From contig NZ_LR732912.1 of the NCBI RefSeq assembly GCF_902506065.1, positions 4,192,583 to 4,256,582 of the forward strand: a DNA stretch of 64,000 bases, given 5' to 3'. The DNA is from Arthrobacter sp. 9V (GTDB taxonomy: Bacteria; Actinomycetota; Actinomycetes; Actinomycetales; Micrococcaceae). The position numbers were made by a program, and so were the translations under genes. Below are positions 25,208 to 32,893 of the stretch, one piece after another (within the stretch, counting starts at the first letter, position 1; the number at the start of each line of letters is the position of its first letter). Below the pieces are notes generated by a model. That model saw nothing but the letters and a program-made list of their open reading frames with translations, did not search any database and was not told the origin of the DNA.

Positions 25208-26761
25208 ATGACCACCACAGCAGTACCTTCAGCGCGCCCTTATCCAGCCCGCGTCGACGTCGCAATCATCGGAAGCGGCCCCGCCGGAGCCACCTATGCA
25301 CGCATCCTTTCCGAACTCAGCCCCCAGGCATCCATTGCCATCTTCGAGGCCGGACCCACCATCAGTGATCCGCCCGGATCCCACGTGAAGAACATCGCAA
25401 GTGTCCAGGACCGCGAAGCTGCCCAGCGCCGTTCTGAGGGAAAAGTGAGCGCCCTGCCAGCCGGCGGGAACCTCGCAGAGTACGCACGCGACGTCGCACG
25501 CCCGGTGCGGCCCGGCACCTTCCTGCTTGATGAGGGTTGGCAGCAGCCCGGTGAGGCTGGACTGCCGGGTCTTGCATTCTCCAGCAATGTTGGCGGGATG
25601 GCGGCCCATTGGACCGGAGCATGCCCGCGTCCAGGTGGAAGCGAGCGCATCGCGTTCCTGCCGAACATGGATGAGCTTCTGAGCGAGGCCGAACGCCTCC
25701 TCTCGGTCAGCTCGGAGGCGCTGGCTGATGCTCCCCTTGCCGATCTGGTCCGCTCACGTCTGGCAACGGCGCTCGACGGCGGCCGCGCACCTGACCGTCG
25801 TGTTCAGCCCATGCCGCTGGCGGTCCGCCGCACTGACGACGGCCGCTTCATCTGGTCTGGAGCTGACGTGGTGTTCGGCGACGAGACGCGGAACAACCCC
25901 CGGGCCCGCCTGTTCGACGAAAGCGTAGTTGTGCGGGTGCTGACCGACGGAGATGAAGTCAGCGGTGTGCGGGTGCGCGACGACAAGACGGGAGACGAGC
26001 ATGAAATTGCGGCCCGGTACGTGGTAGTTGCCGCCGATGCCCTCCGCGGTCCGCAACTGCTCTTCGCCTCCGGTATCCGCCCCGAAGCTCTCGGCCGTTA
26101 CCTGAATGACCAGCCACAGATTGTCCATGCTGTCCGGTTGACCGGCGTCGTGGATGATGTTCCCGCTGCTTCGTCACAAGACACCACCATCACCGCCCAA
26201 AGCGGGGTCAGCTGGGTGCCCTTCACCGATGAGCAGCCCTTTCATGGGCAGGTCATGCAACTGGATGCATCACCGGTGCCCATTTCAGGGGATGTCATCC
26301 CTGGTTCGATCGTGGGCTTGGGGTGGTTCTGCGCCAAGGACCTTCAAGCCTCGGACCGCGTTGTCTTCTCGGAAGACACCACGGACGCCTATGGGCTGCC
26401 GGCCATGAACATCCACTACACCTTCACGGAACGTGACGAGCAGACACTGTCCGCAGCACGCCAATCTGTGGTTGCCGCTGCCCGGTCCCTGGGCGAGCCA
26501 CTGGGCGATGAACCGCTCACTTTCCCCGCCGGCGCCTCATTGCACTACCAAGGCACCCTGCGGATGGGGACATCCAACGACGGCACCGCTGTGTGCGATC
26601 CCACCGGACAGGTGTGGGACGTCAGAGGGTTGTTCGTTGCAGGCAACGGTGTCATCCCCACCCCTACAGCCTGCAACCCCACGTTGACCGGGGTGGCCTT
26701 GGCCGTCGCCGGTGCACGCCAGATCTCCGAATCAATCAACTCCACGTCCACAGAGAAGTGA
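25208..26761 (+). CDS. GMC flavoprotein, C-glycoside 3-oxidase / bacterial pyranose oxidase (CarA/G3Ox-like)
   Basis: A 517-residue FAD oxidoreductase with the dinucleotide motif G22-S-G-P-A-G27, an A-A-H134-W-T flavin-site motif like the T-H-W of fungal pyranose oxidases, and the catalytic pair H446 (S-L-H-Y-Q-G-T) and N490 (T-A-C-N-P-T). The His-Asn spacing of 44 is as I recall for characterised bacterial glycoside 3-oxidases. Such enzymes oxidise C3 of the glucosyl unit of C- or O-glycosides (puerarin, mangiferin, carminic acid types). The genes for the deglycosidase subunits follow at once, the strongest argument for this role over free-glucose oxidation. CTGGAG lies upstream of ATG 25208. 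Confidence 0.85.
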   Translation: MTTTAVPSARPYPARVDVAIIGSGPAGATYARILSELSPQASIAIFEAGPTISDPPGSHVKNIASVQDREAAQRRSEGKVSALPAGGNLAEYARDVARPVRPGTFLLDEGWQQPGEAGLPGLAFSSNVGGMAAHWTGACPRPGGSERIAFLPNMDELLSEAERLLSVSSEALADAPLADLVRSRLATALDGGRAPDRRVQPMPLAVRRTDDGRFIWSGADVVFGDETRNNPRARLFDESVVVRVLTDGDEVSGVRVRDDKTGDEHEIAARYVVVAADALRGPQLLFASGIRPEALGRYLNDQPQIVHAVRLTGVVDDVPAASSQDTTITAQSGVSWVPFTDEQPFHGQVMQLDASPVPISGDVIPGSIVGLGWFCAKDLQASDRVVFSEDTTDAYGLPAMNIHYTFTERDEQTLSAARQSVVAAARSLGEPLGDEPLTFPAGASLHYQGTLRMGTSNDGTAVCDPTGQVWDVRGLFVAGNGVIPTPTACNPTLTGVALAVAGARQISESINSTSTEK

Positions 26762-26768
26762 GGAAAAC

Positions 26769-27173
26769 ATGGTCCTCGAACGAGAACTGATCCAAAGCCG
26801 GGGCTTTCGCAACGTCCAGGAGGGAACCGATACTGTCGGCTTCGAGATAGCCCTGCGCATGCCCAACTACCGGGGCGTCTGGGGAAGCCTCATCGACGGC
26901 GTGGCTGTCACCGTTGATGGTCAGGAATGGAGCCGGGAAGTACCGCGCTGGACACTCCAGGGACGCACTTTCAGCATCCAGGAACTGCGCCAGTCCACCG
27001 ATGTCCGCTGGCAGCTCGATGAAGTGGCCACTGTCATGGTGCCGCTCGCAGGCGGCCTGGCCGTAGGTGTCCATGATGTTCGCGTTGATATTGCGTTGCA
27101 CGCACCCTACATTCCGGCTGAATTCCAACCGTCAATTTTCACGTCCCAGCGAAAGGTCACGGTCCTCGCATGA
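26769..27173 (+). CDS. C-glycoside deglycosidase beta subunit (CarB/DgpB-like, DUF6379)
   Basis: A 134-residue beta-sandwich protein with family traits: M-P-N-Y-R-G-V-W-G-S-L-I-D-G-V early, V-T-V-D-G-Q-E, D-V-R-W-Q-L-D-E and G-G-L-A-V-G-V-H-D-V late. In characterised systems (gut DgpB, Arthrobacter/Microbacterium CarB) the small subunit has no activity alone but completes the active site of the TIM-barrel subunit. ATG 26769 has GAGGAA 5 nt upstream; longer upstream reading overlaps the oxidase gene. It overlaps the alpha subunit gene by 4 nt, as expected for a stoichiometric complex. Confidence 0.85.
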   Translation: MVLERELIQSRGFRNVQEGTDTVGFEIALRMPNYRGVWGSLIDGVAVTVDGQEWSREVPRWTLQGRTFSIQELRQSTDVRWQLDEVATVMVPLAGGLAVGVHDVRVDIALHAPYIPAEFQPSIFTSQRKVTVLA

Positions 27174-28063
27174 GCAACCTCAAGTACGGCGTCTCCCTCT
27201 ACAGCTACACCGGTGATATGAACACCGTCCTCACCCTCGAAGACGCCATGGCACAAATAGCTGACATCGGCGCAACCGGGATTGAGATCCTGGGTGAAGG
27301 TCACGTGCCCAACTATCCGGAACCGTCCACCGCGTGGATTGACCAATGGTTCGGGCTGCTCGAAAAATACCAGCTGGAGCCCACCAACTACGGGTCGTGG
27401 ATCGACTCGAGCATGTGGCGTGACCGCGACCTCACCGCTGATGAGGGTGCTGTGATGCTGGCTCGCGATCTTCGTCTGGCCCATCGCCTTGGATTCACCT
27501 CAATCCGCCCCAAGATCGGCGTGGTGTCCATGGACCTGCGTCCCCACCCGATCTGGGAAGAAGTGATTGAGCGTAACCTCGATCTCGCGGCCGAGCTGAA
27601 CCTCATCATTTGCCCGGAAATCCACGCCCCCACTCCCATCAAGCACCCGGTGGTGGACGAGTACATCGCGTTCATCGAGCGAACCGGATCGAAGAACTTC
27701 CGCCTGCTCATCGACACCGGCATCTTCCAAAGGGCGATCACCACCGCCAAGCATGACGGCCTCAGCGAAGAAGCCCAGGAAGAAGGCTGGCGTAAGCCCC
27801 TTGCCGTTCCCATGTCGGACCTGGCGGATGTTCTCCCGTACGTGTCGTTCATTCAGGCCAAGTTCTTCGACATCAATGATGACCTGGTTGACGGCCAGAT
27901 TCCTTGGCGCGAGATCCTTCAAACCCTGAAGGAGAACGAATGGTCGGGTTACCTGTCCAGCGAATACGAAGGCGATCGGCTGCCTTACCGATCCATCGAA
28001 CAGGTCCGCCGGCAGCATGCGCTTCTGCACAGCCTGGAGGCCGAGATCGCCGGGACGCCGTGA
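27170..28063 (+). CDS. C-glycoside deglycosidase alpha subunit (CarC/DgpC-like, xylose-isomerase-type TIM barrel)
   Basis: A 297-residue protein of the sugar phosphate isomerase/epimerase fold. The likely divalent metal (manganese-type) site is built from E150 (I-C-P-E150-I-H152), D182 (L-I-D-T-G), the Q229-A-K231 segment and E265 (S-S-E-Y-E-G). In the known complexes this subunit abstracts a proton next to the 3-keto group and expels the aglycone, breaking the C-C bond of C-glycosides and also some O-glycosides. Position 229 is Gln where many barrel relatives have His. The start overlaps CarB by 4 nt, and the stop overlaps the MFS gene start (GTGA). Confidence 0.85.
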   Translation: MSNLKYGVSLYSYTGDMNTVLTLEDAMAQIADIGATGIEILGEGHVPNYPEPSTAWIDQWFGLLEKYQLEPTNYGSWIDSSMWRDRDLTADEGAVMLARDLRLAHRLGFTSIRPKIGVVSMDLRPHPIWEEVIERNLDLAAELNLIICPEIHAPTPIKHPVVDEYIAFIERTGSKNFRLLIDTGIFQRAITTAKHDGLSEEAQEEGWRKPLAVPMSDLADVLPYVSFIQAKFFDINDDLVDGQIPWREILQTLKENEWSGYLSSEYEGDRLPYRSIEQVRRQHALLHSLEAEIAGTP

Positions 28064-29595
28064 CCGCAGTCCGCAGCAGCATAGTCCGGATCTCTTCCAC
28101 CCGGCTCCGGCTCCTCATGGCAGCGCTCCTGGCGGTGTCATTCCTTGGAGCCCTTGATCACACCATCGTTTCGACGTCCTTGGCCACTGTGGCAGGCGAA
28201 CTCGGAGCCCTCCAGCACATGAGCTGGGTGGTAGTGGGCTACACGCTCGCCAGTACTGTCCTCCTCCCGGTACTCGGAGGGTTGGGCGATCGGGTGGGAC
28301 CGCGGATGGTCTTCCTCATTGCGCTGATCGGCTTTGTTGCAGCTTCCTTCGTCTGCGGCCTCGCGCATGACATGACCCAGCTGGTCGTCGCCCGGGTCCT
28401 CCAGGGCATGAGCGCCGCGGGTCTTCAGTTGATGTCGCAGACGATCGTTGCCGAGGTCACTACGCCCAGGCAACGTCCCGCGTACCTCTCGCTGATCGGC
28501 GCTGCCTTTCCGGTGGCGATTTTGATCGGGCCACTGCTTGGGGGCCTGATCACGGACCACTGGGGTTGGCCCTGGGTGTTTTGGATCAACGTCCCGGTGG
28601 GGCTTGCTGCCCTTCTCCTGGCGGTCGTGGCCGTTCCGCACATCGAACCGGCGGGCAAAAAAAGGTTCGACGTCGTTGGGGCAGTGCTGCTCACCGCTGT
28701 CCTTGTGGCGGTGGTGCTGGCAGTTGCGTGGTTCAGCTCCGGGAACTCCGCAGCATGGATCGCCCTTGGAGCCGGCGTAGCAGCGCTAGGCGGGCTTGTC
28801 GTCGTCGAGCGTGGTCAAAAGAACCCCATCATCCCGGTTCATTTGTTCCGCAACCGCACCTTCAGTGCTGGCGTGGGACTCTCAGCCGTCATGGGTGCCG
28901 GGCTTATCTCAGCCACGGCGTACCTGCCAACGTATTTCCAGATGGCCTATGGCGTCAGTGCCACCATCTCAGGGCTGGTACCCATCGCCACAGTGCTGGG
29001 TATGTTGGTGGGCAATCTGGTGACGGGCTGGCTTGCGTCGCGAACCGGCCGCTACCGCGTTTTTCCCATCATAGGAACGGTGATGGGAGCAGTCGGACTC
29101 GGAGCCATGTCCTTGCTCCCGGGTGGTGCGCCGCTGTGGGTGCCGGCGCTGATCATGGCTTTCGTGGGCCTCGGCACGGGAGCTTTCATGAGCCTCGCCA
29201 TTGCGATCGTGCAAGGTGCTGCACCACGCAGTGAACTTGGCGCCGCAACCGCAACCGCGGGACTCAGCGGGCAGATCGGATCCACCGTAGGATCAGCCGT
29301 GGTAGGCGGCGTGGTGGGGTTCGGCGTCGCATCGCTCTTGCCAGCCGGGCTCGATTCCCACACCTTGACACCTGCCTTGGTCCACGCCGCAGACCCCGTC
29401 TTGCAGGCTGAGATCGCAGCGATTTACCACGACGTCTTTTCTCCCGTTTTCCTTGCCCTGGCCGGCGTCTACATCCTGGGTTTCATTGCAGCGTTGCTGC
29501 TGCCCGATGGACGACTGTCCGATGATGCCGCGGGCTCTGCCGACACTGCCGCCATGGACGACTCTGCAGGCCTGGCTCTGCAAGGAAAGGATTGA
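28060..29595 (+). CDS. MFS transporter, DHA2-like (drug:H+ antiporter type)
   Basis: A 511-residue membrane protein with about 14 helices. Motif A is G-x-L-G-D-R-V-G-P-R near residue 80, and D-H-T-I-V-S-T-S-L lies in helix I, as in EmrB/DHA2 exporters. GTG 28060 overlaps the CarC stop by 4 nt, so it is the next gene of the operon; the long upstream extension of the frame lies inside CarC. The likely task is export of a toxic aglycone, though import of a glycoside is possible. Confidence 0.85.
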   Translation: MTAVRSSIVRISSTRLRLLMAALLAVSFLGALDHTIVSTSLATVAGELGALQHMSWVVVGYTLASTVLLPVLGGLGDRVGPRMVFLIALIGFVAASFVCGLAHDMTQLVVARVLQGMSAAGLQLMSQTIVAEVTTPRQRPAYLSLIGAAFPVAILIGPLLGGLITDHWGWPWVFWINVPVGLAALLLAVVAVPHIEPAGKKRFDVVGAVLLTAVLVAVVLAVAWFSSGNSAAWIALGAGVAALGGLVVVERGQKNPIIPVHLFRNRTFSAGVGLSAVMGAGLISATAYLPTYFQMAYGVSATISGLVPIATVLGMLVGNLVTGWLASRTGRYRVFPIIGTVMGAVGLGAMSLLPGGAPLWVPALIMAFVGLGTGAFMSLAIAIVQGAAPRSELGAATATAGLSGQIGSTVGSAVVGGVVGFGVASLLPAGLDSHTLTPALVHAADPVLQAEIAAIYHDVFSPVFLALAGVYILGFIAALLLPDGRLSDDAAGSADTAAMDDSAGLALQGKD

Positions 29596-29596
29596 C

Positions 29597-30628
29597 GTGG
29601 CCGGCAACAACACTGTGAGATGGGGGCTCGCCGGCACCGGAGCCATTGCCCGTGAATTTGCGCAGACCCTTGCCGAAGTCCCCTCTGCCTTCCTCGCTGC
29701 TGCAGCTTCCCGGACCGTGGCGGCCTCAGGGAAATTCTGTTCCGAATTCGGCATCCCAACACAGCACCTGTCCTTTCAGGACCTTGCCCATGACCCCGCT
29801 ATTGACGCGGTGTACGTTTCCACCCCTGCCGGATTGCATCACGAGCATGCCTCGCTATTCCTGGAGGCGGGCAAGCACGTCCTGGTGGAGAAGCCCTTTA
29901 CCGCCACCCACGCCGAAGCCCTGGACCTTGCCCGAACCGCCAAGCGGTCCGGAACGGTGCTGATGGAGGCCATGTGGTCCCGGTTCCTGCCTGCCTACGT
30001 TGAGCTGAAGCGGCTGGTGGACGATGGTGCAATCGGAGAGGTGCGGAAGGTGGAAGCGTCCTTCGGTTTCCCGATTCCGGAGGCCGGGCCGAGGGTGCGG
30101 CCGCAGTTGTACGATCCCGCGTTGGGCGGCGGAAGCCTGCTGGAGATGGGCGTTTACCCTGTTCAGCTCTCGCACTGGCTCCTCGGGAATGAGACGACCG
30201 TCGCCGCGTTCGGGCGCAGCAGCACCAGCGGGGTGGACCTGGACACCACGGCGCTTCTTTCCTTTCGCGGCGGTACAACCGGATACATCAGCTCATCAAT
30301 GTCCACAGTGCTTCCCAACAACGCTCGGATACTGGGAACCGAGGGCATCATTGAACTGCCGGCCCCGCACCATTGCCCCAACGAGCTGACTGTTTCACGC
30401 TACAACCCATCGGGTCCCGGGCTTCAGCAGTCCCACATCATTCAGGCACCCATTGTTGGCGGCGGACTCAGGTACGAAATTCTCGAGTTCCACGCGCTGC
30501 TAGAGTCCGGTAGCCCGCAAAGCTCTGTGATGCCCCTGGGCGACTCTTTAGCCATCATGCGCACACTGGACCTCATAAGGCACCAGGTCCACAAACCTTC
30601 CCAGGAGGAGCCTCACCGTGAAAGTTAA
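29597..30628 (+). CDS. Gfo/Idh/MocA family NAD(P)-dependent oxidoreductase
   Basis: A 343-residue protein with an N-terminal Rossmann fold (G-T-G-A-I-A, 13-18), the family motif E98-K-P100 and a C-terminal alpha/beta domain with the substrate-side segment G-G-S-L-L-E-M-G-V-Y. GTG 29597 follows the MFS stop by 1 nt with AAGGA upstream. Two roles fit. One is reduction of the 3-keto sugar released by the deglycosidase. The other is a second C3 oxidase, since the gut enzyme DgpA that activates puerarin belongs to this family. It ends 11 nt inside the next GH3 gene. Confidence 0.85.
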   Translation: MAGNNTVRWGLAGTGAIAREFAQTLAEVPSAFLAAAASRTVAASGKFCSEFGIPTQHLSFQDLAHDPAIDAVYVSTPAGLHHEHASLFLEAGKHVLVEKPFTATHAEALDLARTAKRSGTVLMEAMWSRFLPAYVELKRLVDDGAIGEVRKVEASFGFPIPEAGPRVRPQLYDPALGGGSLLEMGVYPVQLSHWLLGNETTVAAFGRSSTSGVDLDTTALLSFRGGTTGYISSSMSTVLPNNARILGTEGIIELPAPHHCPNELTVSRYNPSGPGLQQSHIIQAPIVGGGLRYEILEFHALLESGSPQSSVMPLGDSLAIMRTLDLIRHQVHKPSQEEPHRES

Positions 30629-32807
30629 AGTACAGCCGGAGCAGATCCTGGCCTCCATGACCTATGCGCAGAAACTGGCACAACTTCAGATCGTTTGGAG
30701 GCCGGACTCTGCGGAAGCGGGAAACCTTGCCCGAAACGGTGCCGGGGCATTGTTCTGGCCCGCCTCGGCGCAAGCCACCAACGCTCTTCAGCGGATCGCC
30801 GTCGAGGAAAGCCCGCACGGCATCCCCCTCCTGATCGGCCTTGACGTGGTCCATGGCCAGTTCACCATCTTTCCCACTCCCCTGGCACAAGCGGCCAGCT
30901 TCGATCCCGAGGTGGCAAGGGACGACGCACGGCTCTCCGCAAAGGAAGCCCGGTCCAATGGAGTGAACTGGACCTTTTCGCCCATGATCGATGTGTCACG
31001 GGACCCACGATGGGGGCGCGTGGTGGAAGGGTTCGGCGAGGACCCCTACCTCAACGCCGTCTTCGGGGAGGCCAAGATCCAGGGCTACCAGGGCAACGAT
31101 CTTTCCTCCGACGCGTCCATTGCCGCCTGCGCAAAGCACTTTGTTGGCTACAGTGCCTCCGAAGGAGGACGCGATTACAACACCACGGACATCTCGGTCC
31201 AGCGGCTCCACAACGTGTACCTGGAACCCTTCAGGGTGGCGGTCGCAGCAGGAGTTGCCAGTGTCATGGCAAGCTTCAACGCAGTCTCAGGCGTTCCCAT
31301 GCACGCCAACCGGGAGATGCTCACCGGTGTCCTGAAGAACCAGTGGGGACATGGCGGGATTGTGGTGGCAGACGCCGGTGGCGTGGGAGAGCTTGTGGAC
31401 CATGGCGTCGCCGCAGACGCTGCCGACGCCGGGCGCTTGGCACTATCAGCAGGTCTCGATGTTGAAATGGGTGGCTCATTGCTGATCGACGGTGAGCCGA
31501 TTATCCGCGAGGACCTGCTGGACTCCGCGCGCTTGGACGACGCCGTGCTCCGTGTGCTGCGGCTGAAGCAGGCGCTGGGCCTGTTCGAGAACCCTTATGT
31601 GGACGAGCTTGCAGCCGCAACCGGCCCCGATGAAGCCTCACTCTTAGCGGCAAGGGCCACTGCCGGTCGTTGCGCTGTTCTGCTGAAAAACGACGACGGC
31701 GTGTTGCCGTTGAAGCCCCGGGGTCAACGCGTTCTAGTGGTAGGTCCTTACGCTGAAAGCAAGGACCATCTGGGGGCCTGGGTACAGTACTTCGCGTCAC
31801 CCACCACCACGTCCATTGTGGAATCGCTGACCACGGCCCTGCCGGACTCTGTGGTGGCCACACTTCCCGGCGCCACCTTCTTTGACTCCGATCCCGGCCT
31901 GCAGGCTGAGGCTGCCGCCGCCGCTGCGGAGGCGGATCTTGTGATCGTGGCCGTTGGAGAACCCAGCGACCTTTCCGGGGAGGCAAGCTCGCGGAGTTCA
32001 TTGAACCTCCCCGGCGACCAGGAACAACTGATCAGGGCCATTGCCGGCTCAGGGACCCCCTTTGCCGTAGTCCTCATGACCGGCCGCCCGTTGGTGGTCA
32101 GCGAATGGATTGATCAATGCCCTGCCCTCCTGGTGGCGTGGCATTTGGGCACTGAAGCAGGAAAAGCAATTTCAGACCTCCTTACCGGTGCGGTCAACCC
32201 CGGTGGCAAACTTCCCATGTCCTTCCCGCGCTCCGTGGGTCAAGTCCCCATCTACTACAACCACGAGTCAACGGGGAGGCCGGCCCGTACTGGAGGCTCT
32301 CTTGCTCACAAACGGCCGGACGTTGGGCTGACCGGCCCCAACAACACTGATGACTACTACAAGTCGAAGTACCTGGACTTGGAGCTTGGGCCGCAGTTCA
32401 GCTTCGGATACGGGCTTAGTTACACGTCCTTCGAGCTGGAATCATCGGCGGACCAAGCACTCTCGGTCACCTTGGACGAGCTTGGAGCCGGAACAAGGCT
32501 TTCCTTCACCACAGTTGTCCGCAACACCGGTACACGGGATGGCGACGAAGTTGTCCAGGTGTGCATTTCCGACCTCGTGGCAAGTGTGACCCGGCCCGTC
32601 AGGCAGTTGCGGGGCTTCAAACGAGTATTCGTACCTGCCGGAGAAGAACGGCGTGTATCACTGAGCGTCGGCTTCGATGATCTGGGATTCTGGACCAACG
32701 ATCACAGTGCCGGATACATCGTTGAGCCGGGCGGGTTCCGGGTGGAGATTGGCAACGGCCTGACCTCCCGGGAATTCAGCCTGACGGTCACGCCCACTTC
32801 CCCTTGA
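30618..32807 (+). CDS. Glycoside hydrolase family 3 beta-glucosidase
   Basis: A 729-residue three-domain GH3 enzyme. The barrel domain has R-W-G-R-V-V-E-G-F-G-E-D-P (131-143), K173-H174 and the expected nucleophile D252 in V-V-A-D-A-G-G. The usual S-D is A-D here. The sandwich domain (about 360-560) and a fibronectin-III-like end domain (about 640-725) follow. GTG 30618 is set by AGGAGG upstream and overlaps the oxidoreductase gene by 11 nt. No signal peptide, so it is cytosolic. It likely hydrolyses beta-glucosides or other beta-linked sugars on imported compounds. Confidence 0.88.
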   Translation: MKVKVQPEQILASMTYAQKLAQLQIVWRPDSAEAGNLARNGAGALFWPASAQATNALQRIAVEESPHGIPLLIGLDVVHGQFTIFPTPLAQAASFDPEVARDDARLSAKEARSNGVNWTFSPMIDVSRDPRWGRVVEGFGEDPYLNAVFGEAKIQGYQGNDLSSDASIAACAKHFVGYSASEGGRDYNTTDISVQRLHNVYLEPFRVAVAAGVASVMASFNAVSGVPMHANREMLTGVLKNQWGHGGIVVADAGGVGELVDHGVAADAADAGRLALSAGLDVEMGGSLLIDGEPIIREDLLDSARLDDAVLRVLRLKQALGLFENPYVDELAAATGPDEASLLAARATAGRCAVLLKNDDGVLPLKPRGQRVLVVGPYAESKDHLGAWVQYFASPTTTSIVESLTTALPDSVVATLPGATFFDSDPGLQAEAAAAAAEADLVIVAVGEPSDLSGEASSRSSLNLPGDQEQLIRAIAGSGTPFAVVLMTGRPLVVSEWIDQCPALLVAWHLGTEAGKAISDLLTGAVNPGGKLPMSFPRSVGQVPIYYNHESTGRPARTGGSLAHKRPDVGLTGPNNTDDYYKSKYLDLELGPQFSFGYGLSYTSFELESSADQALSVTLDELGAGTRLSFTTVVRNTGTRDGDEVVQVCISDLVASVTRPVRQLRGFKRVFVPAGEERRVSLSVGFDDLGFWTNDHSAGYIVEPGGFRVEIGNGLTSREFSLTVTPTSP

Positions 32808-32841
32808 ACCCGGCAGCCCTTGAACCCGCTAGCCCCGCCCC

Positions 32842-32872
32842 AAATTATTCCGCCCACTAAGTTATTCCACCC
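32842..32872. repeat. Pair of 14-bp direct repeats before the GH35/42-like gene
   Basis: AAATTATTCCGCCC and AAGTTATTCCACCC, 12 of 14 identical, 17 bp apart start to start, in the 86-bp gap ahead of the gene at 32894. They may mark an additional promoter or activator site, since this gap is larger than others in the operon. Confidence 0.35.
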
Positions 32873-32893
32873 CAGCATTAAGGACTGATCACC

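Noticed and set aside
29453..29596. N-terminal extension of the Gfo/Idh frame inside the MFS gene
   Set aside because: Cys/Pro/Trp-rich and out of frame with the conserved MFS end; GTG 29597 has the ribosome-binding site and starts the Rossmann fold.
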